Notes under the pieces: model-generated
The model's input: only the letters and a program-made list of their open reading frames with translations
The model's database searches: none
What the model was told of the DNA's origin: nothing
Made by a program: the position numbers and the translations under genes
Origin: Chrysomallon squamiferum
Taxonomy: Eukaryota > Mollusca > Gastropoda > Neomphalida > Peltospiridae
Direction: 5' to 3'
Length of the DNA stretch: 60,000 nt
Assembly (NCBI GenBank): GCA_012295275.1
Contig: CM022679.1
Span: 18,118,342-18,178,341, forward strand
In this document: piece by piece, positions 9,701 to 23,890 of the stretch
How positions within the stretch are numbered: the first letter of the stretch is position 1
How the letters are laid out: each line of letters opens with the position of its first letter

Positions 9701-12700
9701 GGAGCCGCTCGCACTCCGAAACTTTCAATCGGATTCACACATAACAGACAGCATTGAATGCGTTCTGTTCTCAACCAGCTCTTTAAACGCTGTTAAGGGT
9801 TAATCATTACATCTGATTTCCATGATGTTGTGCGTGATTCTGTTTATTGAGAAGAGACGAACACACCTCGCAACCGCTCGCACTCCGAAACTTCCAATCG
9901 TATGCACACGTAACAGACAGCATTGAATGCGTTCTGTTTTCAACCAGGTCTTTAAACGCTGTTAAGGGTTAATCATTACATCTGATTTCCATGATGCTGT
10001 GCGTGTTTCTGTTTATTGACCTGAGACGAACACACCTCGCAGCCGCTCGCACTCCGAAACTTTCAATCGGATACACACGTAACAGACACCATTGCATGCG
10101 TTCAGTTCTCAAGCAGCTGTTTAAACCCTGTTAAGGGTTAATCATTACATCTGATTTCCATGATGTTGTGCGTGATTCTGTTTATTGAGAAGAGACGAAC
10201 ACACCTCGCAGCCGCTCGCACTCCGAAACTTTCAATCGGATTCACACATAACAGACAGCATTGAATGCGTTCAGTTCTCAACCATCTCTTTAAACGCTGT
10301 TAAGGGTTAATCATTACCTCTGATTTCGATGAGGTAGTGCGTGTGTCTGTTTATTGTGATGAGACGAACACACCCCGCAACCGCTCGGACTCCGAAACTT
10401 TCAATGTTATACCCACGTAACAGACAGCATTGAATGCGTTCTGTTTTCAAGCAGGTCTTTAAACGCTCTTAAGGGTTAATCATTACATCTGATTTCCATG
10501 ATGTTGTGCGTGATTGTGTTTATTCAGAAGAGAAGTACACATCTCGCAACCGCTCGCACTCCGAAACTTCCAATCGAATGCACACGTAACAGACAGCATT
10601 GAATGCGTTCAGTTCTCAACCAGCTGTTTAAACCCTGTTAAGGGTTAATCATTACCTCTGATTTCCATGCTGCTGTGCGTGATACTGTTTATTCACAAGA
10701 GACGAACACACGTCGGAGCCGCTCGCACTCCGAAACTTTCAATCGTATGCACACGTAACAGACAGCATTGAATGCGTTCTGTTCCCAACCGGCTGTTTAA
10801 ACCCTGTTAAGGGTTAATCATTAGATCTGATTTCCATGAGATAGTGCGTGTTTCTGTTGATTGAGATGAGACGAACACACCTCGCAATCGCTCGCACTCC
10901 GAAAGTGTCAATCGGATACACACATAACAGACAGCATTGAATGCGTTCTGTTCCCAACCAGCTGTTTAAACCCTGTTAAGGGTTAATCATTATCTCTGAT
11001 TTCCATGATGTTGTGCGTAATTCTGTTTATTGAGAAGAGACGAACACACGTCGGAGCCGCTCGCACTGCGAAACTTTCAATCGGTTTCACACATAACAGA
11101 CAGCATTGAATGCGTTCTGGTTTCAAGCAGGTCTTTAAACGCTATTAAGGGTTAATCATTACATCTGATTTCGATGAGGTAGTGCGTGTTTCTGTTTATT
11201 GAGAAGAGACGAACACACCTCGCAATCGCTCGCACTCCGAAACTTCCAATCGTATGCACACGTAACAGACAGCATTGAATGCGTTCAGTTCTCAACCAGC
11301 TCTTTAAACGCTGTTAAGGGTTAATCATTAGATCTGATTTCCATGAGGTAGTGCGTGTTTCTGTTTATTGAGAAGAGACGAACACACCTCGCAACCGCTC
11401 GCACTCCGAAACTTCCAATCGTATGCACACGTAACAGACAGCATTGAATGCGTTCTGTTCTCAACCAGCTGTTTAAACCCTGTTAAGGGTTAATCATTAC
11501 CTCTGATTTCCATGATGCTGTGCGTGATTCTGTTTATTGAGAAGAGACGAACACACGTCGGAGCCGCTCGCACTCCGAAACTTTCAATCGGATACACACA
11601 TAACAGACAGCATTGAATGCGTTCTGTTTTCAAACAGGTCTTTAAACGCTGTTAAGGGTTAATCATTACATCTGATTTCCATGATGTTGTGCGTGATTCT
11701 GTTTATTGAGAAGAGACGAACACACCTCGCAGCCGCTCGCACTCCGAAACTTTCAATCGGATTCACACATAACAGACAGCATTGAATGCGTTCAGTTCTC
11801 AACCAGCTCTTTAAACGCTGTTAAGGGTTAATCATTACCTCTGATTTCCATGATGTTGTGCGTGATTCTGTTTATTGAGAAGAGACGAACACACGTCGCA
11901 GCCGCTCGCACTCCGAAACTTCCAATCGTATGCACACGTAACAGACAGCATTGAATGCGTTCTGTTCTCAACCAGCTCTTTAAACGCTGTTAAGGGTTAA
12001 TCATTACATCTGATTTCCATGATGTTGTGCGTGATTGTGTTTATTCAGAAGAGAAGTACACATCTCGCAACCGCTCGCACTCCGAAACTTCCAATCGTAT
12101 GCACACGTAACAGACAGCATTGAATGCGTTCTGTTTTCAACCAGGTCTTTAAACGCTGTTAAGGGTTAATCATTACATCTGATTTCCATGATGTTGTGCG
12201 TGATTCTGTTTATTGAGAAGAGACGAACACACATCTCGCAACCGCTCGCACTCCGAAACTTCCAATCGTATGCACACGTAACAGACAGCATTGAATGCGT
12301 TCAGTTCTCAACCAGCTGTTTAAACCCTGTTAAGGGTTAATCATTAGATCTGATTTCCATGATGATGCTGTGCGTGTTTCTGTTTATTGAGATGAGACGA
12401 ACACACGTCGGAGCCGCTCGCACTCCGAAACTTTCAATCGTATACACACGTAACAGACAGCATTGAATGCGTTCAGTTCTCAACCAGCTGTTTAAACCCT
12501 GTTAAGGGTTAATCATTAGATCTGATTTCCATGATGATGTTGTGCGTGTTTCTGTTTATTGAGAAGAGACGAACACACCTCGCAGCCGCTCGCACTCCGA
12601 AACTTTCAATCGGTATACACACGTAACAGACAGCATTGAATGCGTTCTGTTTTCAACCAGCTCTTTAAACGCTGTTAAGGGTTAATCATTACATCTGATT

Positions 12701-15700
12701 TCCATGATGTTGTGCGTGATGTTTCTGTTTATTGAGAAGAGACGAACACACGTCGCAAGCCGCTCGCACTCGAAACTTTCAATCGTATGCACACGTAACA
12801 GACAGCATTGAATGCGTTCTGTTCTCAACCAGCTCTTTAAACGCTGTTAAGGGTTAATCATTACATCTGATTTCCATGAGGTAGTGCGTGTTTCTGTTTA
12901 TTGAGAAGAGACGAACACACCTCGCAATCGCTCGCACTCCGAAACTTCCAATCGTATGCACACGTAACAGACACAGCATTGAATGCGTTCTGTTTCAACC
13001 AGCTCTTTAAACGCTGTTAAGGGTTAATCATTACATCTGATTTCCATGATGCTGTGCGTGTTTCTGTTTATTTGAGAAGAGACGAACACACCTCGCAACC
13101 GCTCGCACTCCGAAACTTTCAATCGTATGCACACGTAACAGACAGCATTGAATGCGTTCTGTTCCCAACCAGCTGTTTAAACCCTGTTAAGGGTTAATCA
13201 TTACCTCTGATTTCCATGATGTTGTGCGTGATTCTGTTTATTGAGAAGAGACGAACACACGTCGGAGCCGCTCGCACTCCGAAACTTCCAATCGTATGCA
13301 CACGTAACAGACAGCATTGAATGCGTTCTGTTTTCAACCAGCTCTTTAAACGCTGTTAAGGGTTAATCATTACATCTGATTTCCATGATGTTGTGCGTGA
13401 TTCTGTTTATTGAGAAGAGACGAACACACGTCGCAACCGCTCGCACTCCGAAACTTTCAATCGTATGCACACACGTAACAGACAGCATTGAATGCGTTCT
13501 GTTTTCAACCATCTCTTTAAACGCTGTTAAGGGTTAATCATTACATCTGATTTCCGATGATGTTGTGCGTGATTCTGTTTATTGAGAAGAGACGAACACA
13601 CCTCGCAACCGCTCGCACTCCGAAACTTTCAATCGTATGCACACGTAACAGACAGCATTGAATGCGTTCTGTTTTCAACCAGGTCTTTAAACGCTGTTAA
13701 GGGTTAATCATTACATCTGATTTCCATGATGTTGTGCGTGATTCTGTTTATTGAGAAGAGACGAACACACCTCGCAACCGCTCGCACTCCGAAACTTTCA
13801 ATCGTATGCACACGTAACAGACAGCATTGAATGCGTTCAGTTCTCAACCAGCTGTTTCAACCCTGTTAAGGGTTAATCATTACATCTGATTTCCATGATG
13901 TTGTGCGTGATTCTGTTTATTGAGAAGAGACGAACACACGTCGGAGCCGCTCGCACTCCGAAACTTTCAATCGGATTCACACATAACAGACAGCATTGAA
14001 TGCGTTCTGTTTTCAAGCAGGTCTTTAAACGCTGTTAAGGGTTAATCATTACATCTGATTTCGATGAGGTAGTGCGTGTTTCTGTTTATTGAGAAGAGAC
14101 GAACACACCTCGCAATCGCTCGCACTCCGAAACTTTCAATCGTATGCACACGTAACAGACAGCATTGAATGCGTTCTGTTCTCAACCAGCTGTTTAAACC
14201 CTGTTAAGGGTTAATCATTACATCTGATTTCCATGATGTTGTGCGTGATTCTGTTTATTGAGAAGAGACGAACACACGTCGGAGCCGCTCGCACTCCGAA
14301 ACTTTCAATCGGATTCACACATAACAGACACCATTGCATAAGTTCAGTTCTCAACCAGCTCTTTAAACGCTGTTAATGGTTAATCATTAGATCTGATTTC
14401 CATGATGTGCTGTGCGTGATTCTGTTTATTGAGAAGAGACGAACACACGTCGGAGCCGCTCGCACTCCGAAACTTTCAATCGGATGAAACACTTTCAATC
14501 GTATACACACGTAACAGACAGCATTGAATGCGTTCAGTTCTCAACCAGCTTTCTGTTAAGGGTTAATCATTACATCTGATTTCCATGATGTTGTAAATTC
14601 TGTTTATTGAGAAGAGACGGTCGGAACCGCTAATCGAAACTTTCAATCGTATGCACATAACAGACAGCATTGAATGCGTTCAGTTCTCAACCAGCTCTTT
14701 AAACGCTGTTAAGGGTTAATCATTAGATCTGATTTCCATGATGTTGTGCGTGATTCTGTTTATTGAGAAGAGACGAACACACGTCGCAACCGCTCGCACT
14801 CCGAAACTTTCAATCGTATGCACACGTAACAGACAGCATTGAATGCGTTCAGTTCTCAACCAGCTGTTTAAACGCTGTTAAGGGTTAATCATTACATCTG
14901 ATTTCCATGATGTTGTGCGTGATTCTGTTTATTGAGAAGAGACGAACACACGTCGGAGCCGCTCGCACTCCGAAACTTTCAATCGGATACACACATAACA
15001 GACAGCATTGAATGCGTTCAGTTCTCAACCAGCTCTTTAAACGCTGTTAAGGGTTAATCATTACATCTGATTTCCATGAGGTAGTGCGTGTTTCTGTTTA
15101 TTGAGAAGAGACGAACACACCTCGCAACCGCTCGCACTCCGAAACTTTCAATCGTATACACACATAACAGACAGCATTGAATGCGTTCAGTTCTCAACCA
15201 GCTCTTTAAACGCTGTTAAGGGTTAATCATTACATCTGATTTCCATGATGTTGTGCGTGATTCTGTTTATTGAGAAGAGACGAACACACGTCGCAAGCCG
15301 CTCGCACTCCGAAACTTTCAATCGGATACACACATAACAGACAGCATTGAATGCGTTCAGTTCTCAACCAGCTCTTTAAACGCTGTTAAGGGTTAATCAT
15401 TACATCTGATTTCCATGACGTTGTGCGTGTTTCTGTTTATTGAGAAGAGACGAACACACCTCGCAACCGCTCGCACTCCGAAACTTTCAATCGTATGCAC
15501 ACGTAACAGACAGCATTGAATGCGTTCAGTTCTCAACCAGCTCTTTAAACGCTGTTAAGGGTTAATCATTACATCTGATTTCCATGATGTTGTGCGTGAT
15601 TCTGTTTATTGAGAAGAGACGAACACACGTCGGAGCCGCTCGCACTCCGAAACTTTCAATCGGATACACACATAACAGACAGCATTGAATGCGTTCAGTT

Positions 15701-16979
15701 CTCAACCAGCTCTTTAAACGCTGTTAAGGGTTAATCATTACATCTGATTTCGATGAGGTAGTGCGTGTTTCTGTTTATTGAGAAGAGACGAACACACCTC
15801 GCAACCGCTCGCACTCCGAAACTTTCAATCGTATACACACGTAACAGACAGCATTGAATGCGTTCAGTTCTCAACCAGCTCTTTAAACGCTGTTAAGGGT
15901 TAATCATTACATCTGATTTCCATGAGGTAGTGCGTGTTTCTGTTTATTGAGAAGAGACGAACACACCTCGCAACCGCTCGCACTCCGAAACTTTCAATCG
16001 TATGCACACGTAACAGACAGCATTGAATGCGTTCAGTTCTCAACCAGCTCTTTAAACGCTGTTAAGGGTTAATCATTACATCTGATTTCCATGATTTTGT
16101 GCGTGATTCTGTTTATTGAGAAGAGACGAACACACGTCGGAGCCGCTCGCACTCCGAAACTTTCAATCGGATAAACACATAACAGACAGCATTGAATGCG
16201 TTCAGTTCTCAACCAGCTCTTTAAACGCTGTTAAGGGTTAATCATTAGATCTGATTTCCATGAGATAGTGCGTGTTTCTGTTTATTGAGAAGAGACGAAC
16301 ACATCTCGCAACCGCTCGCACTCCGAAACTTCCAATCGTATGCACACGTAACAGACAGCATTGAATGCGTTCAGTTCTCAACCAGCTGTTTAAACCCTGT
16401 TAAGGGTTAATCATTACATCTGATTTCCATGATGTTGTGCGTGATTCTGTTTATTGAGAAGAGACGAACACACGTCGGAACCGCTCGCACTCCGAAACTT
16501 TCAATCGGATACACACATAACAGACAGCATTGAATGCGTTCAGTTCTCAACCAGCTCTTTAAACGCTGTTAAGGGTTAATCATTAGATCTGATTTCCATG
16601 ATGTAGTGCGTGATTCTGTTTATTGAGAAGAGACGAACACACGTCGGAGCCGCTCGCACTCCGAAACTTTCAATCGTATGCACACGTAACAGACAGCATT
16701 GAATGCGTTCTGGTTCTCAACCAGCTCTTTAAACGCTGTTAAGGGTTAATCATTACATCTGATTTCGATGAGGTAGTGCGTGTTTCTGTTTATTGAGAAG
16801 AGACGAACACACCTCGCAACCGCTCGCACTCCGAAACTTTCAATCGTATACACACGTAACAGACAGCATTGAATGCGTTCAGTTCTCAACCAGCTCTTTA
16901 AACGCTGTTAAGGGTTAATCATTACATCTGATTTCCATGATGTTGTGCGTGATTCTGTTTATTGAGAAGAGACGAACAC

Positions 16980-18850
16980 ACGTCGGAGCCGCTCGCACTC
17001 CGAAACTTTCAATCGGATAAACACGTAACAGACAGCATTGAATGCGTTCAGTTCTCAACCAGCCCTTTAAACGCTGTTAAGGGTTAATCATTACATCTGA
17101 TTTCCATGATGTTGTGCGTGTTTCTGTTTATTGAGAAGAGACGAACACACCTCGCAACCGCTCGCACTCCGAAACTTTCAATCGTATGCACACGTAACAG
17201 ACAGCATTGAATGCGTTCAGTTCTCAACCAGCCCTTTTAAACGCTGTTAAGGGTTAATCATTACATCTGATTTCCATGATTTTGTGCGTGATTCTGTTTA
17301 TTGAGAAGAGACGAACACACGTCGGAGCCGCTCGCACTCCGAAACTTTCAATCGGATACACACATAACAGACAGCATTGAATGCGTTCAGTTCTCAACCA
17401 GCTCTTTAAACGCTGTTAAGGGTTAATCATTACATCTGATTTCGATGAGGTAGTGCGTGTTTCTGTTTATTGAGAAGAGACGAACACACCTCGCAACCGC
17501 TCGCACTCCGAAACTTTCAATCGTATGCACACGTAACAGACAGCATTGAATGCGTTCAGTTCTCAACCAGCCCCTTAAACGCTGTTAAGGGTTAATCATT
17601 ACATCTGATTTCCATGATGTTGTGCGTGATTCTGTTTATTGAGAAGAGACGAACACACGTCGGAGCCGCTCGCACTCCGAAACTTTCAATCGGATAAACA
17701 CATAACAGACAGCATTGAATGCGTTCAGTTCTCAACCAGCCCCTTAAACGCTGTTAAGGGTTAATCATTACATCTGATTTCCATGACGTAGTGCGTGTTT
17801 CTGTTTATTGAGAAGAGACGAACACACCTCGCAACCGCTCGCACTCCGAAACTTTCAATCGTATGCACACGTAACAGACAGCATTGAATGCGTTCAGTTC
17901 TCAACCAGCTGTTTAAACGCTGTTAAGGGTTAATCATTACCTCTGATTTCCATGATGTTGTGCGTGATTCTGTTTATTGAGAAGAGACGAACACACGTCG
18001 GAGCCGCTCGCACTCCGAAACTTTCAATCGGATAAACACATAACAGACAGCATTGAATGCGTTCAGTTCTCAACCAGCCCTTTAAACGCTGTTAAGGGTT
18101 AATCATTACATCTGATTTCCATGATGTAGTGGTGTTTCTGTTTATTGAGATGAGAGACGAACACACCTCGCAACCGCTCGCACTCCGAAACTTTCAATCG
18201 TATGCACACGTAACAGACAGCATTGAATGCGTTCAGTTCTCAACCAGCCTTTAAACGCTGTTAAGGGTTAATCATTACATCTGATTTCCATGATGTTGTG
18301 CGTGATTCTGTTTATTGAGAAGAGACGAACACACGTCGGAGCCGCTCGCACTCCGAAACTTTCAATCGGATAAACACATAACAGACAGCATTGAATGCGT
18401 TCAGTTCTCAACCAGCCCTTTAAACGCTGTTAAGGGTTAATCATTAGATCTGATTTCCATGAGGTAGTGCGTGATTCTGTTTGTTGAGAAGAGACGAACA
18501 CACCTCGCAACCGCTCGCACTCCGAAACTTTCAATCGTATACACACGTAACAGACAGCATTGAATGCGTTCAGTTCTCAACCAGCCCTTTAAACGCTGTT
18601 AAGGGTTAATCATTACATCTGATTTCCATGATGTTGTGCGTGATTCTGTTTATTGAGAAGAGACGAACACACGTCGGAACCGCTCGCACTCCGAAACTTT
18701 CAATCGGATAAACACATAACAGACAGCATTGAATGCGTTCAGTTCTCAACCAGCTCTTTAAACGCTGTTAAGGGTTAATCATTACATCTGATTTCCATCA
18801 GGTAGTGCGTGTTTCTGTTTATTGAGAAGAGACGAACACACCTCGCAACC
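16980..18850 (+). repeat. Dimeric higher-order repeat, about 338 bp
   Basis: Monomers alternate strictly here between a type with gtcgga(g/a)ccg plus cggata(a/c)acac and a type with ctcgcaaccg plus cgtat(g/a)cacacgtaac, for about eleven successive monomers. Alternation is looser outside this stretch. Confidence 0.8.
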
Positions 18851-19639
18851 GCTCGCACTCCGAAACTTTCAATCGTATACACACGTAACAGACAGCATTG
18901 AATGCGTTCAGTTCTCAACCAGCCCTTTAAACGCTGTTAAGGGTTAATCATTACATCTGATTTCCATGATGTTGTGCGTGATTCTGTTTATTGAGAAGAG
19001 ACGAACACACCTCGCAGCCGCTCGCACTCCGAAACTTTCAATCGGATACACACATAACAGACAGCATTGAATGCGTTCAGTTCTCAACCAGCCCTTTAAA
19101 CGCTGTTAAGGGTTAATCATTACATCTGATTTCCATGATTTTGTGCGTGATTCTGTTTATTGAGAAGAGACGAACACACGTCGGAGCCGCTCGCACTCCG
19201 AAACTTTCAATCGAATACACACGTAACAGACAGCATTGAATGCGTTCAGTTCTCAACCAGCCCTTTAAACGCTGTTAAGGGTTAATCATTAGATCTGATT
19301 TTGATGACCTGGTGGGTGATTGCGTTTATTGACAAGAGACGAACACATCTCGCAACCGCTCGCACTCCGAAACTTTCAATCGTATGCACACGTAACAGAC
19401 AGCATTGAATGCGTTCAGTTCTCAACCAACCCCTTAAATGCTGTTAAGGGTTAATCTTTAGATCTGATTTCCATGAGGTAGTGCGTGATTCTGTTTCTTG
19501 AGAAGAGACCAACACACGTTGGAGCCGCTCGCACTCCGAAACTTTCAATCGAATACACACGTAACAGACAGCATTGAATGCGTTCAGTTCTCAACCAGCT
19601 GTTTAAAAGCTGTTAAGGGTTAATCATTACATCTGATTT

Positions 19640-22600
19640 CGATGCGGTAGTGCGTGTTTCTATTTATTTTGAAGAGACGAACACACCTCGCAACCGCTCG
19701 CACTCCGAAACTTTCAATCGTACACACACATAACAGACAGCATTGAATGCGTTCAGTTCTCAACTAGCCCCTTAAACGCTGTTAAGGGTTAATCATTACA
19801 TCTGATATCCATCATGTTGTGCGTTATTCTGTTTATTGAGAAGAGACGAACACACGTCGGAGCCGCTCGCACTCCGAAACTTTCAATCGGATAAACATAT
19901 AACAGACAGCATTGAATGCGTTCAGTTCTTAACCAGCCCCTTAAACGCTGTTAAGGGTTAATCATTACATCTGATATCCATGACGTAGTGGGTGTTTCTG
20001 TTCATTGAGATGAGAGGAACACACCTCGGATCCGCTAGCACTCCGAAACTTTCAATCGTATGCACACGTAACAGACAGCATTGAATGCGTTCAGTTCTCA
20101 ACCAGCCCCTTAAACGCTGTTAAGGGTTAATCATTACATCTGATTTCCATGATTTTGTGCGTGATTCTGTTTATTGAGAAGAGACGAACACACGTCGGAG
20201 CCGCTCGCACTCCGAAACTTTCAATCGGATAAACACATAACAGACAGCATTGAATGCGTTCAGTTCTCAGCCAGCTCTTTAAACGCTGTTAAGGGTTAAT
20301 CATTAGATCAGATTTTGATGACCTGGTGGGTATGTGCGTTTATTGACAAGAGACGAACACATCTCGCAACCGTTCGCACTCCGAAACTTTCAATCGTACA
20401 CACACATAACAGACAGCATTGAATGCGTTCAGTTCTCAACTAGCCCCTTAAACGCTGTTAAGGGTTAATCATTAGATCTGATTTCCATGAGGTAGTGCGT
20501 GATTCTGTTTCTTGAGAAGAGACCAACACACGTTGGAGCCGCTCGCACTCCGAAACTTTCAATCGAATACACACGTAACAGACAGCATTGAATGCGTTCG
20601 GTTCTCAACTAGCCCCTTAAACGCTGTTAAGGGTTAATCATTACATCTGATTTCCATGATTTTGTGCGTGATTCTGTTTATTGAGAAGAGACGAACACAC
20701 GTCGGAGCCGCTCGCACTCCGAAACTTTCAATCGGATAAACACATAACAGACAGCATTGAATGCGTTCAGTTCTCAACCAGCTCTTTAAACGCTGTTAAG
20801 GGTTAATCATTAGATCAGATTTTGATGACCTGGTGGGTATGTGCGTTTATTGACAAGAGACGAACACATCTCGCAACCGCTCGCACTCCGAAACTTTCAA
20901 TCGTACACACACATAACAGACAGCATTGAATGCGTTCAGTTCTCAACCAGCTCTTTAAACGCTGTTAAGGGTTAACCACTAGATCTGATTTTGATGAGCT
21001 GGTGGGTGTGTGCGTTTATTGACAAGAGACGAACACATCTCGCAAACGCTCGCACGCCGAAACTTCCAATCGTATGCACAGGTAACAGACAGCATTGAAT
21101 GCGTTCAGTTCTCAACCAGCTCTTTGAACGCTGTTAAGGGTTAATCATTACATCTGATTTCGATGAGGTAGTGCGTGTTTCTATTTATTTTGAAGAGACG
21201 AACACACCTCGCAACCGCTCGCACTCCGAAACTTTCAATCGTACACACACATAACAGACAGCATTGAATGCGTTCAGTTCTCAACTAGCCCCTTAAACGC
21301 TGTTAAGGGTTAATCATTACATCTGATATCCATCATGTTGTGCGTCATTCTGTTTATTGAGAAGAGACGAACACACGTCGGAGCCGCTCGCACTCCGAAA
21401 CTTTCAATCGGATAAACACATAACAGACAGCATTGAATGCGTTCAGTACTTAACCAGACCCTTAATCGCTTTTAAGGGTTAATCATTACATCTGATATAC
21501 ATCACGTAGTGGGTGTTTCTGTTCATTGAGATGAGAGGAACACACCTCGCAACCGCTCGCACTCCGAAACTTTCAATCGTATGCACACGTAACAGACAGC
21601 ATTGAATGCGTTCAGTTCTCAACCAGCCCCTTAAACGCTGTTAAGGGTTAATCATTACATCTGATTTCCATGATTTTGTGCGTGATTCTGTTTATTGAGA
21701 AGAGACGAACACACGTCGGAGCCGCTCGCACTCCGAAACTTTCAATCGGATAAACACATAACAGACAGCATTGAATGCGTTCAGTTCTCAACCAGCTCTT
21801 TAAACGCTGTTAAGGGTTAATCATTAGATCAGATTTTGATGACCTGGTGGGTATGTGCGTTTATTGACAAGAGACGAACACATCTCGCAACCGCTCGCAC
21901 TCCGAAACTTTCAATCGTACACACACATAACAGACAGCATTGAATGCGTTCAGTTCTCAACCAGCCCCTTAAACGCTGTTAAGGGTTAATCATTACATCT
22001 GATTTCCATGATTTTGTGCGTGATTCTGTTTATTGAGAAGAGACGAACACACGTCGGAGCCGCTCGCACTCCGAAACTTTCAATCGGATAAACACATAAC
22101 AGACAGCATTGAATGCGTTCAGATCTCAACCAGCTCTTTAAACGCTGTTAAGGGTTAATCATTAGATCAGATTTTGATGAGATGGTGGGTATGTGCGTTT
22201 AGTGAGAACAGACGAACACATCTCGCAACCGCTCGCACTCCGAAACTTCCAATCGTATGCACAGGTAACAGACAGCATTGAATGCGTTCAGTTCTCAACT
22301 AGCCCCTTAAACGCTGTTAAGGGTTAATCATTACATCTGATTTCGATGAGGTAGTGCGTGTTTCTATTTATTTTGAAGAGACGAACACACCTCGCAACCG
22401 CTCGCACTCCGAAACTTTCAATCGTACACACACATAACAGACAGCATTGAATGCGTTCAGTTCTCAACTAGCCCCTTAAACGCTGTTAAGGGTTAATCAT
22501 TAGATCTGATTTCCATGAGGTAGTGCGTGATTCTGTTTCTTGAGAAGAGACCAACACACGTTGGAGCCGCTCGCACTCCGAAACTTTCAATCGAATACAC

Positions 22601-23890
22601 ACGTAACAGACAGCATTGAATGCGTTCGGTTCTCAACTAGCCCCTTAAACGCTGTTAAGGGTTAATCATTAGATCAGATTTTGATGACCTGGTGGGTATG
22701 TGCGTTTATTGACAAGAGACGAACACATCTCGCAACCGCTCGCACTCCGAAACTTTCAATTGTACACACACATAACAGACAGCATTGAATGCGTTCAGTT
22801 CTCAACTAGCCCCTTAAACGCTGTTAAGGGTTAATCATTACATCTGATATCCATCATGTTGTGCGTCATGCTGTTTATTGAGAAGAGACGAACACACCTC
22901 GCAACCGCTCGCACTCCGAAACTTTCAATCGTATGCACACGTAACAGACAGCATTGAATGCGTTCAGTTCTCAACCAGCCCCTTAAACGCTGTTAAGGGT
23001 TAATCATTACATCTGATTTCCATGATTTTGTGCGTGATTCTGTTTATTGAGAAGAGACGAACACACGTCGGAGCCGCTCGCACTCCGAAACTTTCAATCG
23101 GATAAACACATAACAGACAGCATTGAATGCGTTCAGTTCTCAACCAGCTCTTTAAACGCTGTTAAGGGTTAATCATTAGATCAGATTTTGATGACCTGGT
23201 GGGTATGTGCGTTTATTGACAAGAGACGAACACATCTCGCAACCGCTCACACTCCGAAACTTTCAATCGTATGCACACGTAACAGACAGCATTGAATGCG
23301 TTCAGTTCTCAACCAGCTGTTTAAACGCTGTTAAGGGTTAATCATTAGATCTGATTTCCATGATGTTGTGCGTGATTCTGTTTATTGAGAAGAGACGAAC
23401 ACACGTCGGAGCCGCTCGCACTCCGAAACTTTCAATCGAATACACACGTAACAGACAGCATTGAATGCGTTCAGTTCTCAACCAGCTCTTTAAACGCTGT
23501 TAAGGGTTAATCATTAGATCTGATTTCGATGAGGTAGTGCGTGATTCTGTTTATTGAGAAGAGACGAACACATCTCGCAACCGCTCGCACTCCGAAACTT
23601 TCAATCGTATGCACAGGTAACAGACAGCATTGAATGCGTTCAGTTCTCAACCAGCTCTTTAAACGCTGTTAAGGGTTAATCATTACATCTGATTTCGATG
23701 AGGTAGTGCGTGTTTCTATTTATTTTGAAGAGACGAACACACCTCGCAACCGCTCGCACTCCGAAACTTTCAATCGTACACACACATAACAGACAGCATT
23801 GAATGCGTTCAGTTCTCAACCAGCCCCTTAAACGCTGTTAAGGGTTAATCATTACATCTGATATCCATCATGTTGTGCGTCATTCTGTTT
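19640..23890 (+). repeat. 7- to 9-mer higher-order repeats
   Basis: A private variant, tatttatttt, in the tgtttattga region occurs at 19661, 21182, 22365 and 23717: spacings 1521, 1183 and 1352, exactly 9, 7 and 8 times 169. A second marker, gattttgatgacctggtg (or close), at 20311, 20818, 21832, 22170, 22677 and 23184 is spaced 3, 6, 2, 3 and 3 monomers apart, again exactly. Confidence 0.88.
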
